Part shown: one piece after another, positions 42,595 through 51,976 of the stretch
How positions within the stretch are numbered: position 1 is the first letter of the stretch
Layout: each line of letters starts with the position of its first letter
Origin: Hungatella sp. UBA3048
GTDB lineage: Bacteria; Bacillota; Clostridia; Lachnospirales; Lachnospiraceae
DNA: 64,000 bases
Direction of reading: 5' to 3'
Assembly (NCBI GenBank): GCA_002367105.1
Contig: DFCS01000038.1
Span: 67,466-131,465, forward strand
Notes under the pieces: model-generated
Database searches by the model: none
What the model was told of the DNA's origin: nothing
Seen by the model: the letters and a program-made list of their open reading frames with translations, nothing else
Made by a program: the position numbers and the translations under genes

Positions 42595-43929
42595 TCATCC
42601 CTCCATGATCTTTAAGATTACACCCCTGTTTGTGGGTATGGTCAATCCGATTCTATGGTCAACCACTGGAAATACTTCTCCGTTCAGAAGATTGACAGCA
42701 GTGTTTCCCTCACAAGGACAGGGAATTCCGGTAAATGCGTCGGAATCATCATTGTTAACTGCTGTAATGATGACCTGTCTTTCATGAAACCGTGCAAATG
42801 CATACTGACGATTCGTGAGAAGAAGCTCCTGGTACCGGCCTCCATGAAACTCCGGATTTTGTTCATGGATATGCCCCAGCTTGCTGATGAAATCCTCAAG
42901 CGGACAGGAAAACTTCTTGACTTCGTTAATGGAAACCAAGGGACGCAGCATGGAGTCATCCGTATTGGTCCGTCTGCCCTCCATCCCAAACTCGCTGCCA
43001 TAGTAGACGGAGGGGATTCCGGGAAGGGTAAATAACAGGGTGTAAACCGGATAGAGGTGCTGGGTATTGCATAGCTTGCTTGCGATCCGGTTTTCGTCAT
43101 GATTGTCCACAAAGGTATAAAGCTGTGATCCGATGGATTCCAGCCTTTTTACATTGTGTGCAATCTCAAAATAATTGTGGTCATTGTGACCCGAATAAAT
43201 GCTTTTATGTAGTTCGTAGTTTGTGACAGAATGAAGCATACCGGGACTGACCCATCTGCCGTATTCTCCATGGATAACTTCCCCCATGAGCCAGAAGTCT
43301 TCTTTCATTTCCGCCGTATGCTGCCGCAGATCTTTCATAAATCCAAAGTCCAGCACATTGGCACAGTCAAGACGTATTCCGTCAATGTCAAAGGTGTTGA
43401 TCCAAAACTGTATGGTGTCGAATAAATACTGCCTGACTTCGGAATTAAAAAGATTAAGGCAAGGAAGCTCAAAGTATCCCTGCCACGCTTCGTAACCAAA
43501 GGAATCTCCCAGAGGACTGCCTCCGGAAAAGTTGATTCCCCGGTACCAGTCCCTGTAGGGAGAATTCTCACCATGGTTTAAAATATCCTGAAATGCAAAA
43601 AACTCCCGCCCCGTATGGTTAAAGACGCCGTCGACAACCACCTTGATACCTGCTTCATGGCAGCGGGACACAAACTCCTGAAAGCCTTCTCTGTCACCAA
43701 GACGGCGGTCCACCATCCGGTAATTACGCGTATCGTACCCATGGGTAGAGGATTCAAACAGTGGCCCGATGTAGATCGCATTGCACCCCAGAGACCGGAT
43801 ATGGGAAATCCACTCACAAAGTTCCCCAAACCGGTTCACAACAGAAGATTCCCTGTTCTCTTTCGAAGCGCCCACAAGCCCCAGGGGATATATGTGATAA
43901 AAAACTCCCCTTTCATACCACTTGTTCAT
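42595..43929 (-). CDS. GH13-family alpha-glucosidase / amylase
   Basis: A 444-residue glycoside hydrolase family 13 enzyme with no signal peptide, so cytoplasmic. The four conserved regions are visible: VVDGVFNH, GIRLDCAN (nucleophile Asp), GEVIHGEY (acid/base Glu) and VDNHDENR (third acid). The start YERGVFYHIYPLGLVGA resembles cyclomaltodextrinase or maltodextrin glucosidase enzymes, but the N-terminal CBM34 domain of classic cyclomaltodextrinases is absent. Likely substrate: maltodextrins released from glycogen. GGAGGAT precedes the ATG; glgB follows after four bases. Confidence 0.88.
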   Translation of the reverse strand: MNKWYERGVFYHIYPLGLVGASKENRESSVVNRFGELCEWISHIRSLGCNAIYIGPLFESSTHGYDTRNYRMVDRRLGDREGFQEFVSRCHEAGIKVVVDGVFNHTGREFFAFQDILNHGENSPYRDWYRGINFSGGSPLGDSFGYEAWQGYFELPCLNLFNSEVRQYLFDTIQFWINTFDIDGIRLDCANVLDFGFMKDLRQHTAEMKEDFWLMGEVIHGEYGRWVSPGMLHSVTNYELHKSIYSGHNDHNYFEIAHNVKRLESIGSQLYTFVDNHDENRIASKLCNTQHLYPVYTLLFTLPGIPSVYYGSEFGMEGRRTNTDDSMLRPLVSINEVKKFSCPLEDFISKLGHIHEQNPEFHGGRYQELLLTNRQYAFARFHERQVIITAVNNDDSDAFTGIPCPCEGNTAVNLLNGEVFPVVDHRIGLTIPTNRGVILKIMEG

Positions 43930-43955
43930 ATACTTATCCTCCAGATTATAGTAGT

Positions 43956-44174
43956 TTATACCTCCCGGCTTTTAAAGCGTCGCAGAAGGAACTGGTAACG
44001 CAGCTGTGCCGCGTTAAGTTCGTAGATATAACAATCAATAAGCGTTGGATCAACCACCTGTTCAAAGTGATTTCTGGCGGAATCAATGGCGGTTTTGGAA
44101 CGTTCGATCTCACGCCTTAAATTCCGCTCTTCCTCTGACAGGACCAGATGTTTTTTTAATAGACCATGTTTCAT
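43956..44174 (-). CDS. DUF2508-family small protein
   Basis: A 72-residue, helical, charged protein. The pattern LRREIERSKTAIDSARNHFE and then VDPTLIDCYIYELNAAQLRY followed by LLRR resembles DUF2508 (the YaaL family of Firmicutes), usually near recombination or sporulation genes. No function known. GGAGA precedes the ATG. It is 26 bases upstream of the GH13 gene on the same strand and may be cotranscribed. Confidence 0.7.
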   Translation of the reverse strand: MKHGLLKKHLVLSEEERNLRREIERSKTAIDSARNHFEQVVDPTLIDCYIYELNAAQLRYQFLLRRFKSREV

Positions 44175-44275
44175 TTTATCATCTCCAGATTTTATAATTT
44201 TTACCGAATGCTATAATTTCAGTATGTCTGGAAAATGGCACTTTATTCATATATTACCTGTATATCTTTTATTAC

Positions 44276-44656
44276 TTATGTAACTTGGTTCATCAGTTCC
44301 TGTAAATACAGTCCCAGAGAACAAAGCTTTTTTGTGCTGTCACCAATGGTCAGGTAGTAATAATTAGCGGTTCCTTCCTGGCGGACATTCACAAGACCTG
44401 CCTTTTTTAAAATCTTTAAATGATGGGAAATGGCAGGGCGGGACAACCGGGTCATTTCCGTGATTTCCTTTACATTCATTCCCTGTCTGGGTCTTATGCT
44501 TCGGTCATCTTTGATGTTTGAAACGTCGTTTCCCAGGTCGTCATAAATACCTGCATTGGCAAGAACCTTAATGACGGTCAGCCGCACTTCGTCCCCGAGA
44601 GCGATAAAAATCGGCATGCAATTCTGGAAAAGTTCATTAAAATCCTCGGCATGCAT
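44276..44656 (-). CDS. ArsR-family winged-helix regulator
   Basis: A 126-residue repressor with a single HTH: MTRLSRPAISHHLKILKKAG (about residues 66-85) and a beta-wing (VRQEGTANYYYLT). It lacks the CxC arsenic motif seen in the other ArsR of this window, so it senses something else. AAGGGGG precedes the ATG. Between 44657 and 44876 there is only AT-rich DNA with short AATAAT/ATTATT repeats near 44680-44700 that could be its own operator. It may control the GH13/glgB genes on the same strand; inference only. Confidence 0.82.
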   Translation of the reverse strand: MHAEDFNELFQNCMPIFIALGDEVRLTVIKVLANAGIYDDLGNDVSNIKDDRSIRPRQGMNVKEITEMTRLSRPAISHHLKILKKAGLVNVRQEGTANYYYLTIGDSTKKLCSLGLYLQELMNQVT

Positions 44657-44876
44657 GGTTGGATTCCCCCTTTGGTTTAAATAATTAAACTAATATTATT
44701 TTATCATCCCAGCAGGATAACGTCAATGTTTTGGTGCCGGAATTTTGTGATTTATGCTGCGATAAATAAAAAATATTGAAAAAAATTGTTGAAATATGAC
44801 AATAAATTCATAGGAGAGCTTTTGCTTTCAGAAAACCACATAAAAGAATGTATACAATATTTCTTTATAAAAACAG

Positions 44877-44905
44877 TTGACATTTCATTTTTCCTTGTGC
44901 ATAAT
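44877..44905 (+). promoter_or_regulatory. Promoter of the Tad pilus operon
   Basis: TTGACA (44877-44882), 17 bases, CATAAT (44900-44905), about 85 bases before the first gene. Confidence 0.7.
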
Positions 44906-44989
44906 AAAGGCACATTCTTATATGCGTTCCGCATACAGCATTTCAAACGTTATTCATAATCCATAGCTGATTTTCCAGCGAGATTTCCA

Positions 44990-45532
44990 ATGTTAAAATT
45001 TTTTGTAAAGAGGGGGGATTGTATCGTTCGGTATGTTTTTTTGCTGTTTATTCTAGGAGCAGGAGCTTTTTATGATGTCCGGGAACACCGTATCCCTAAC
45101 TGGCTGGTGCTTTCAGGGATCATCCTTGGCATTTTGCTTGAAATCCATGGATCAGAGAATCCTTTTCGCGTTTTTCTGTTCTTACTGAGGTTATTAATTG
45201 TGACAGTGATATTCTTTTTATTATTCCTGTGCCGGATGATCGGTGCGGGAGATATCAAGCTGACTGCACTCATATGCGGCTTTTTAGGGCTTAAAGCAGG
45301 AGCTTTGGCAGTTGGACTTGGTTTTCTTATAGGGGCTTTCTGGTCCTTTATCAAAATGGCAGGGAGCGGCAGTCTTTTCGCCCGCCTTTTCTGTCTTCTT
45401 GCCTATATCAGGCACGTATTTCAAACAGGGAAACTAACAACCTACTATGATCCTGTCCGGGATGGATATGATGTGGTGATACCTTTAGGCCTGTGCCTGT
45501 TTTTAGGGACACTGGGTTCTGTGTTTTTTTGA
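44990..45532 (+). CDS. Prepilin peptidase, TadV/CpaA-like
   Basis: Membrane aspartyl protease (A24 family) that cleaves prepilin leaders. 180 residues with about five membrane segments. The two catalytic Asp regions are seen: FYDVREHRIPNWL (about residue 27) and GAGDIKLTALICGFLG (about 84). The first gene of the Tad operon. The ATG at 44990 has only a weak ribosome site; a strong AGAGGGGGG lies 24-32 bases inside the frame but no standard start codon follows it in frame, so the true start is uncertain. Confidence 0.82.
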   Translation: MLKFFVKRGDCIVRYVFLLFILGAGAFYDVREHRIPNWLVLSGIILGILLEIHGSENPFRVFLFLLRLLIVTVIFFLLFLCRMIGAGDIKLTALICGFLGLKAGALAVGLGFLIGAFWSFIKMAGSGSLFARLFCLLAYIRHVFQTGKLTTYYDPVRDGYDVVIPLGLCLFLGTLGSVFF

Positions 45533-45594
45533 TCAACTGGATATGAAAACATATCTGCTTGATTTATTAGTATACAAAATAAGGAGGTTTGGTT

Positions 45595-46596
45595 TTGGCA
45601 AAGAGAGTGATGGCGGTTTATGATACGGATCCTTTGTATACGGAGAGGTTCACGGAATTTATAAACCAAAAGAAGCAGGTTGGGTTCTCGGTTATGGCAT
45701 TTACAGCCCTGGAAAGGCTGAAGGCTTATGGGGAAGACCATAAGATAGAGCTTTTGCTCATTAATTCCTCCGTTCCCAGGGATGAAATAAAGAAAATAGG
45801 CGCCGCCGTTGTGATCATGCTGGCTGACGGTGAAGCGGTCTCTCCGGGAGGACAGTATCCAAGTGTTTATAAATATCAGGCGGCTGACAGCCTGATGCGT
45901 GAGGTGATGAATTACTGCTGTGGCGATCCTCGCGATCCGGGTTATGCCATGGTTTCAAAAACGGGGAGGATCATAGGAGTTTATTCTCCCATCAACCGGT
46001 GCTTAAAGACTTCTTTCTCCCTTACCATGGGACAGCTGTTGGCCCGGGATTTAAAGGTTCTTTATTTAAACTTTGAGGATTGCTCGGGATTTCGGCGGCT
46101 GATCGGAGAAGAGTACAGGGGAGGCTTGTCTGATCTTTTATATTATTACAGCCAGGAAGGTTTCCGCTGGGTACGCCTTGGATCCGTCGTCTATACCTGG
46201 GGAGAGCTGGATTATGTGCCGCCTGTGCAATATCCTGAAGACCTTTGCCAGGCGACCGGACAGATGATGGCTGAACTGGTATCCCACATTGCCGGGGAAA
46301 GTGTTTATGAATCCATTATTCTGGATTTAGGCCAATTCGGTAAGAAAGCTGCGGAGGTACTGGAGATATGCGATGTAATATATATGCCGGTAAAGGATGA
46401 CTGCGTATCTGCAGCGAAAATAGAAGAGTTTGAGGAATACCTGGTGTCATCCGGCCATGAGTCTCTTAAAAACCGGATACAGAAAATAAAGCCTCCTTAC
46501 CACTGCAGTTTTGGACGGAAAGACAACTATCTGGAACAACTTTTATGGGGAGAATTGGGAGATTATACAAGACAGCTATTGAGGAAACAGCCATAA
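45595..46596 (+). CDS. TadZ/CpaE-like protein
   Basis: A 333-residue ParA/MinD-superfamily protein, probably locating the Tad secretion machine in the cell. It has a receiver-like N-terminal part (about 1-115), then an ATPase-like part. The P-loop position reads GVYSPINRCLKTSFSLTMGQ, degenerate against KGGxGKT, and the Walker B-like strand reads SIILDLGQFG, so ATP hydrolysis may be weak or absent. The start is TTG 45595, 7 bases from AAGGAGG; TTG 45589 is too close. An ATPase gene follows after 32 bases. Confidence 0.78.
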   Translation: MAKRVMAVYDTDPLYTERFTEFINQKKQVGFSVMAFTALERLKAYGEDHKIELLLINSSVPRDEIKKIGAAVVIMLADGEAVSPGGQYPSVYKYQAADSLMREVMNYCCGDPRDPGYAMVSKTGRIIGVYSPINRCLKTSFSLTMGQLLARDLKVLYLNFEDCSGFRRLIGEEYRGGLSDLLYYYSQEGFRWVRLGSVVYTWGELDYVPPVQYPEDLCQATGQMMAELVSHIAGESVYESIILDLGQFGKKAAEVLEICDVIYMPVKDDCVSAAKIEEFEEYLVSSGHESLKNRIQKIKPPYHCSFGRKDNYLEQLLWGELGDYTRQLLRKQP

Positions 46597-46628
46597 GTCT
46601 TAAAGAAATTGTACAAGGAGGAACAGCC

Positions 46629-47849
46629 ATGGACGATGAGGAGAGAAGGAAGCTTCGGGAAGAAATCATGATAGAGCTGGATGAACGGCAGCAGGTAACT
46701 GATGAGGAGCTTTATGGCATCATAGACCGTAGAATTTTGGAGTATGGGCAGGGCAGTTTTCTCCCCCTAAAAGATAAGAAGGAGCTTCGTGGCAGGCTTT
46801 TCGATTCCTTCCGGCGGCTTGGGGCCCTTCAGGAGCTGGTAGATGATGAGAATGTGACGGAGATTATGGTAAATGGGGCAGACCATGTCTTTGTAGAGAA
46901 AAACGGGCGTATGGAGCAGTGGGGCAGAGCCTTTGACAGTCAGGAGCAGCTTGAGGATACCATTCAGCAGATCGTCAGCAGAGTAAACCGTACGGTAAAT
47001 GTATCAAGGCCTATTGCGGATGCCAGATTGTCTGATGGTTCCAGAGTCCATGTCGTGCTGCCGCCCATTGCCTTAGACGGCCCCGCAGTGACCATCCGTA
47101 AGTTTCCAAAGCCAATTACCATGACCAGTCTGTTAAAACTGGGCTCGGTTACGGAAGAGGCGGCGGATTTTCTAAAATGCATTGTAGAGGCGGGATATAA
47201 TATTTTTATCAGCGGAGGGACCAATTCGGGAAAAAGTACGTTTCTCAATGCTCTGTCCGCCTACATACCCAGGGATGAGCGGATCGTGACCATTGAAGAT
47301 TCTGCGGAATTGAAGATTGCCCATATTCCTAACCTGGTGCGGCTTGAGACAAGAGAGGCCAATGGGGAGGGTGATGGGGAGGTATCCATTGGTGATCTGA
47401 TCCGGGCTGCACTCAGGATGAATCCCAGCAGAATAATCGTTGGAGAGGTAAGAGGAAAGGAGGCTTTGGACATGATATCAGCTATGAACACCGGCCATGA
47501 CGGAAGCCTTAGCACCGGCCATGGAAACAGTCCCAGGGACATGCTTTCCAGGCTGGAGACCATGGTGCTTATGGGAGCGGATATCCCATTGGCAGCAGTC
47601 AGGAGCCAGGTTGCGGCAGCAATTGATATCTTAATTCATTTGGGACGGCTCAGAGATAAAAGCAGGAGGGTTCTGTCCATTGTGGAGGTAATTGGTTATG
47701 AGAACGGAGAAATCAGGCTTAATCCATTATACAGGTTTGAGGAAGATTATGGGAATCCGGAAGAAGGACAAGCTGTTCATGGAAGCCTTAAAAAAGTGGG
47801 AATTATTCAAAACGCCGAAAAACTTAAAGCAGCAGGCATTGAGATATGA
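46629..47849 (+). CDS. tadA: Tad pilus assembly ATPase TadA/CpaF
   Basis: Cytoplasmic motor ATPase of 406 residues for type IVb pilus assembly, a member of the VirB11/GspE-like family. Motifs: VTEIMVNGADHVFVEKNGRM (N-terminal domain), Walker A SGGTNSGKSTFLNAL (about residue 200), VTIEDSAEL, Walker B-like SRIIVGEVRGKEALDM and the His box TGHDGSLSTGHGNSP. The frame is open earlier, but AAGGAGG before ATG 46629 fixes the start. Confidence 0.93.
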   Translation: MDDEERRKLREEIMIELDERQQVTDEELYGIIDRRILEYGQGSFLPLKDKKELRGRLFDSFRRLGALQELVDDENVTEIMVNGADHVFVEKNGRMEQWGRAFDSQEQLEDTIQQIVSRVNRTVNVSRPIADARLSDGSRVHVVLPPIALDGPAVTIRKFPKPITMTSLLKLGSVTEEAADFLKCIVEAGYNIFISGGTNSGKSTFLNALSAYIPRDERIVTIEDSAELKIAHIPNLVRLETREANGEGDGEVSIGDLIRAALRMNPSRIIVGEVRGKEALDMISAMNTGHDGSLSTGHGNSPRDMLSRLETMVLMGADIPLAAVRSQVAAAIDILIHLGRLRDKSRRVLSIVEVIGYENGEIRLNPLYRFEEDYGNPEEGQAVHGSLKKVGIIQNAEKLKAAGIEI

Positions 47850-48576
47850 AACCTATGTTCTGACACCCGTTCAGTGGTGCCTGTATGGATTTCAGGGCCT
47901 GGCAATTGCTGGACTTTTCGCTTACATCTTTTACCGCAGTGCCACATCACTTCTGTTGTTTGTCCCAATGGTTTTTATATTTCCCCAAATTAAAAAAAGA
48001 GAGCTGAAGGAAGGCCGGCTTCAGCAGTTAAATCTGGAATTTAAGGAGGGCATCCTGCTTTTAGCCTCCTTCTTAAGTGCCGGTTATTCTGTGGAGAACG
48101 CGTTCTCTGCTTCCGTTAAGGAATTGAGTTTGCTTTTCGGGGAGGAGGGGATGGTTTCCAGGGAATTTAAGCATATTGAGAGCCAGATCCGGATGAACCG
48201 TTCGGTGGAGCTGGCGCTTTCCGATTTTGCAGGACGCAGCGGCCTTGATGATGTTAAGAACTTTGCGGAGGTATTTGCCGCGGCAAAACGAAGCGGAGGA
48301 GAACTGGTTTTGATCATAAGCCAAACGGCGGATGTAATAAGGGACAAAGTACAGGTAAGGCAGGAGATTTTAACGATGACAGCTTCAAAACAGTTTGAAC
48401 AAAAAATTATGAGCATGATCCCCTTTTTTATTGTCCTTTATATTGATCTGACTTCTCCAGGCTTTTTTAACACCATGTACAGTACGGGAATCGGAAGGAT
48501 TCTCATGACCCTGTGTATGATCATTTACATCGCTGCCCTGGGGATTTCAAAATGGATTATGAGGATTGAGATATGA
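47749..48576 (+). CDS. TadB-like pilus inner-membrane platform protein
   Basis: A 275-residue protein of the GspF/T2SSF family that forms the inner-membrane platform. There are two N-terminal membrane segments (about 45-90), a cytoplasmic helical domain (LLLASFLSAGYSVENAFSAS) and one or two C-terminal segments. ATG 47749 is preceded by GAGGAAG and overlaps tadA by 101 bases in another frame. A second candidate, ATG 47779, has GAAGGA ten bases upstream. Such a long overlap is unusual, so the later start is possible. Confidence 0.82.
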   Translation: MGIRKKDKLFMEALKKWELFKTPKNLKQQALRYETYVLTPVQWCLYGFQGLAIAGLFAYIFYRSATSLLLFVPMVFIFPQIKKRELKEGRLQQLNLEFKEGILLLASFLSAGYSVENAFSASVKELSLLFGEEGMVSREFKHIESQIRMNRSVELALSDFAGRSGLDDVKNFAEVFAAAKRSGGELVLIISQTADVIRDKVQVRQEILTMTASKQFEQKIMSMIPFFIVLYIDLTSPGFFNTMYSTGIGRILMTLCMIIYIAALGISKWIMRIEI

Positions 48577-49823
48577 AAAGAACATGGAGATTTCCTTTTA
48601 CAAAGGTACAGACGGCCTGCGTTGTTTCCGGGATTGTCTTATATGTTGCTTTGGAGCTGTTTTATGCAGCAGGCGGGCAGGCGGTATCGGAAGGGGATGG
48701 GCTTAAACGGGCAGGGCCGGGGCACGGAGAGACTACATATAATATCCTTGTATCCGGGCTTGACCGGGAGAATGGGAATAGGAAGATACCGGTGAGAATC
48801 CCTGTCAGGGAGCGGCAGTATGAAGCGGAAGAGGCAAAGGAGCTGTTTCAAAGGATCCGGCCTGAACTGATCAAGCAGATGCTGGGAGAAAATGAGTCCC
48901 TTGAGGAGGTGAGAGAAAGCTTAAATTTAAAGAACAGTCTGGGAGATTATGGGCTTAGAATCAGCTGGGAGTCAGATAATCCCCAGGTGATCGATTCCTT
49001 TGGAATTGTTCACAATGAGGAAATACCAGAAAAGGGAGAGCAGGTCTGGTTAAGGGCCAGAGTGACCGATGGACGTCATGAAGACCAATATGAGTTTAAG
49101 GTGACGGTTTACCCAGCCTCCCTAACCAAGGAAGAAAAAGCAGCCGCTGACTTTCTTCTGTGGATGGGCCAGATGGATATGAAACAGCAGACGGAGGACC
49201 GACTGTTACTGCCATCAGTTTATGAGGGGAACCGGCTGACGTATTTCAAGTCTGAAGAGGAGGATTACCGGATATTGCCGGTGCTTGGATTTTTACTGGC
49301 GGCTCTCCTGCACGTGAAAGAAGAGTTTGACAGGAAAAGTCAGGCGAAGATACGTGAGCAGCAATTGCTGTTTGATTACTCTGAGGTGGTTTCCAAGCTG
49401 GTAGTCTATATCGGGGCAGGTCTTACCGTCCGTGGAGCTTGGGAGAGGATTGCGGGTAGCTATAAGGATGCGGTAAAGCAGGGGAAAAGAAGTATACGTC
49501 CGGCATATGAGGAGATGGTGAAAACAGCAGGGCAGATTAGCAGCGGGCAGTCGGAAGGACGGGCTTACAGTGAATTTGGAAGGCGGTGCGGCTTGCAGGC
49601 CTACATAAAGCTTTCCGCTCTTCTGGAACAGAGCCAGAAAAACGGAAGCAGGCAGCTTCGCCCGGCTTTGGAGCTTGAGATGGCTTCAGCTTTTGAGCAA
49701 AGGAAGAACCTGGCCAAAAAGCTGGGGGAAGAAGCAGGAACCAAACTTTTGCTGCCCCTGTTTATGATGCTTGGAGTGGTCATGGTCATGATCGTAGTTC
49801 CTGCGTTCCTGGCATTTTATTAG
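48573..49823 (+). CDS. TadC-like platform protein with an extracytoplasmic Ig-like insert
   Basis: A 416-residue second platform protein. After an N-terminal membrane segment (about 14-32) comes an outer domain to about residue 205 that includes an Ig-like fold of the atypical-Rib/aBig kind (ISWESDNPQVIDSFGIV, then GEQVWLRARVTD, then FKVTVYP). A membrane segment near 240 is followed by the T2SSF-type cytoplasmic helical domain (FDYSEVVSKLVVYIGAGLTV) and a C-terminal membrane segment. Classical TadC lacks the outer Ig-like part. Its start overlaps the TadB stop by four bases. Confidence 0.8.
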   Translation: MKRTWRFPFTKVQTACVVSGIVLYVALELFYAAGGQAVSEGDGLKRAGPGHGETTYNILVSGLDRENGNRKIPVRIPVRERQYEAEEAKELFQRIRPELIKQMLGENESLEEVRESLNLKNSLGDYGLRISWESDNPQVIDSFGIVHNEEIPEKGEQVWLRARVTDGRHEDQYEFKVTVYPASLTKEEKAAADFLLWMGQMDMKQQTEDRLLLPSVYEGNRLTYFKSEEEDYRILPVLGFLLAALLHVKEEFDRKSQAKIREQQLLFDYSEVVSKLVVYIGAGLTVRGAWERIAGSYKDAVKQGKRSIRPAYEEMVKTAGQISSGQSEGRAYSEFGRRCGLQAYIKLSALLEQSQKNGSRQLRPALELEMASAFEQRKNLAKKLGEEAGTKLLLPLFMMLGVVMVMIVVPAFLAFY

Positions 49824-49838
49824 AAGGGAGGTGATATG

Positions 49839-50024
49839 ATGCTGACATCGGTAAACAAACAGATCCTGGATTTTTTTAAGGAAGAAGACGGAGTAGGTGT
49901 GATTGAAGTGGTGTTGATTCTGGTGGTTTTAATCGGACTTGTCATTATTTTTAAAAAACAGATAACGACTCTTCTTGATAACATATTCAAGGAAATCAAC
50001 AGCCAGTCTAAAGAGGTGTATTGA
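49839..50024 (+). CDS. flp: Flp-type type IVb pilin
   Basis: The major pilin subunit, 61 residues. A short charged leader ends at the processing site EEDG|VGVIEV, with the conserved Glu at position +5 of the mature pilin, followed by a long hydrophobic helix (VVLILVVLIGLVIIF). Cleavage would be by one of the two prepilin peptidases encoded here. ATG 49839 is 7 bases from GGGAGG; ATG 49836 is also possible. Its stop overlaps the next start (TGATG). Confidence 0.9.
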   Translation: MLTSVNKQILDFFKEEDGVGVIEVVLILVVLIGLVIIFKKQITTLLDNIFKEINSQSKEVY

Positions 50025-51910
50025 TGCGCAAAAGCGGGCAGGTAACAGTGTTTTTCAGTTTAGCTCTTTTATGCATATTCAGCCTGATGTGCGGGCTTTT
50101 AGAGTCCGCACGGACTGCCGGAACCAGGTGTTATCTAAAGCTGGCGGCCGATTCTTCCATGGACTCTGTATTCAGCAGGTTTCACAGAGAAGCCTGGGAT
50201 AAATACCGTCTCTTTCTTCTGGAATGTGAGAATGGCGGGGAACTGGAAAAAGCATGGGAGGGATTTATGGAGCCGTATATGGATAGCTCCGGTTGGTATT
50301 CCATGGATATGGAAAAGGCGGATACAATGCAGCTTTTCCGTATCACTGATGGGGGAGGGCAGTATTTGAAGCAGGAGGTTCTGGATTATATGAAGTATGG
50401 GATTTTTGAAAATGTGACAGATGAAAAGGGTGCAGAAGCCCTGCTTAAGAGTTTAAAGGAAGCAAAAGCTGTGAAACGGTTATCCGGATCGTTTCGTGAC
50501 CATGAGCGGGAAGCTGTCCGGTTGGAAAGGGCTTTGGAGGATATCAATGATTCATTAAAGCAGCAAAAGGCTTACTGGCGGTCTGCATATGAAAGAATCA
50601 GGGATTATGATGGTTCAGGCTTTCGCAGAGAGGCGGATCTTTTGAAGCGGGAAATGAACCGGATTCCTTCCCTTGTAAAGGCCTATGGGAAGAAAGCTGA
50701 TGATTTAAAAAACAGCTTAATTAGAACTGACAATGACTTATCTGCGGCTCAGGACGAATTGAGCCAAGAAGTACGTGAGGCTTTTACCGGGGATACCTCT
50801 TGCTATGGATCCTATGTAAATCAGGATGGGGAGCGAAGGCGGGAAATTGAGGCTCTGCCAGATAAGATGGAACAGATAAAACAGGTTATGGAACAGGCAG
50901 AGAAGCGCTCCTTTGAGGTAGAGCAGATTATTAATAACTGGGACAGTGATGATGAAGAGGATGACGGCCCGGATCTTTCCGAACTATGGGGGTCTGTGGG
51001 GGAACTATGGGCAAAGGCGGACATCCCCTCTCTTTCTTATTCCAATGGGGTGAAGGACCCGGAAAAGCAAAGACTTTTGGAACAGTTAGAAGGTTTCATA
51101 CAGACAGGGCTTTTATCCCTGGTTTTGCCTGATGGAAAGGAAATATCCAAAGGTATTTTGTCTGACGATTCTTTTCCTTCCGTTACCTGCGGGGATGCCC
51201 AGGCGCTGGAGACAGGCCTCTTGGATCGGATTCTCTTTGGGGAGTATTGCGGCCGTTTTCTCACAAACGTTCTCTCAGAGGAGGATAAGGAGGTAATGTA
51301 CGAATTGGAGTATCTGATTTCAGGAAAGAAAACAGATGAGGAAAATTTAAAGCAGACAGTTTTAGAGGTTCTCATGATAAGGGAAGGCATGAACTTAATC
51401 CATATTCTTTCAGACGACCAGAAACGAGAGGAGGCAATGTCTCTTGCCGGCCTTATTACCGGAGCCGTGGGTATGGCTCCTCTAACCGGGATCGTTGCAT
51501 TTTTTGTGATGAGCATCTGGGCGCTTGGGGAGGCGATTGTGGATGTAAGAATGCTTTTAGAGGGGAAAAAGGTGATCTTTCTTAAGTCGAGGAACACATG
51601 GAAGCTGTCCCTTGATGCCCTTTTGGAATTAGGAAGAACGGGAACATGCGAAGGAGGAAAGGAAGATGAAAATGGAATTGATTATACCGGCTATTTGAAG
51701 CTTCTTCTTTTCCCGGGAGAATCCGGGCAGCAGCATTACCGTCTGATGGATGTGATCCAGATGAATTTATGCAGGAAACAGGCGGATTTTCGCATGGCAA
51801 ACTGCGTTTATCAGGCGGAAGTAAGGGGAACTGTGAGATCAAGGCATATGTTCTTTGGAGGAAATAATCCATCCTATCCGGTGGAGGTCCGGACAGAAAA
51901 GGCATATTAG
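50024..51910 (+). CDS. DUF5702-family pilus-associated protein
   Basis: A 628-residue protein with an N-terminal pilin-like membrane helix (GQVTVFFSLALLCIFSLMCG), then a long, charged, mostly helical region, and a hydrophobic stretch near 470-510. It matches DUF5702 as I recall it, a family found next to TadE-like genes in Lachnospiraceae. Probably a minor pseudopilin or tip/scaffold protein. No catalytic motif. ATG 50024 overlaps the pilin stop. Confidence 0.72.
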   Translation: MRKSGQVTVFFSLALLCIFSLMCGLLESARTAGTRCYLKLAADSSMDSVFSRFHREAWDKYRLFLLECENGGELEKAWEGFMEPYMDSSGWYSMDMEKADTMQLFRITDGGGQYLKQEVLDYMKYGIFENVTDEKGAEALLKSLKEAKAVKRLSGSFRDHEREAVRLERALEDINDSLKQQKAYWRSAYERIRDYDGSGFRREADLLKREMNRIPSLVKAYGKKADDLKNSLIRTDNDLSAAQDELSQEVREAFTGDTSCYGSYVNQDGERRREIEALPDKMEQIKQVMEQAEKRSFEVEQIINNWDSDDEEDDGPDLSELWGSVGELWAKADIPSLSYSNGVKDPEKQRLLEQLEGFIQTGLLSLVLPDGKEISKGILSDDSFPSVTCGDAQALETGLLDRILFGEYCGRFLTNVLSEEDKEVMYELEYLISGKKTDEENLKQTVLEVLMIREGMNLIHILSDDQKREEAMSLAGLITGAVGMAPLTGIVAFFVMSIWALGEAIVDVRMLLEGKKVIFLKSRNTWKLSLDALLELGRTGTCEGGKEDENGIDYTGYLKLLLFPGESGQQHYRLMDVIQMNLCRKQADFRMANCVYQAEVRGTVRSRHMFFGGNNPSYPVEVRTEKAY

Positions 51911-51976
51911 GGGATGCCTTTAGGTATTCCGTTATGTCCGGTAAACGTTTAAAAGGTGGTAAGGAGGTGGATGATC

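Noticed and set aside
44752..44946. 64-codon leftward frame before the Tad operon
   Set aside because: AT-rich promoter region with no ribosome site; covers the Tad promoter.
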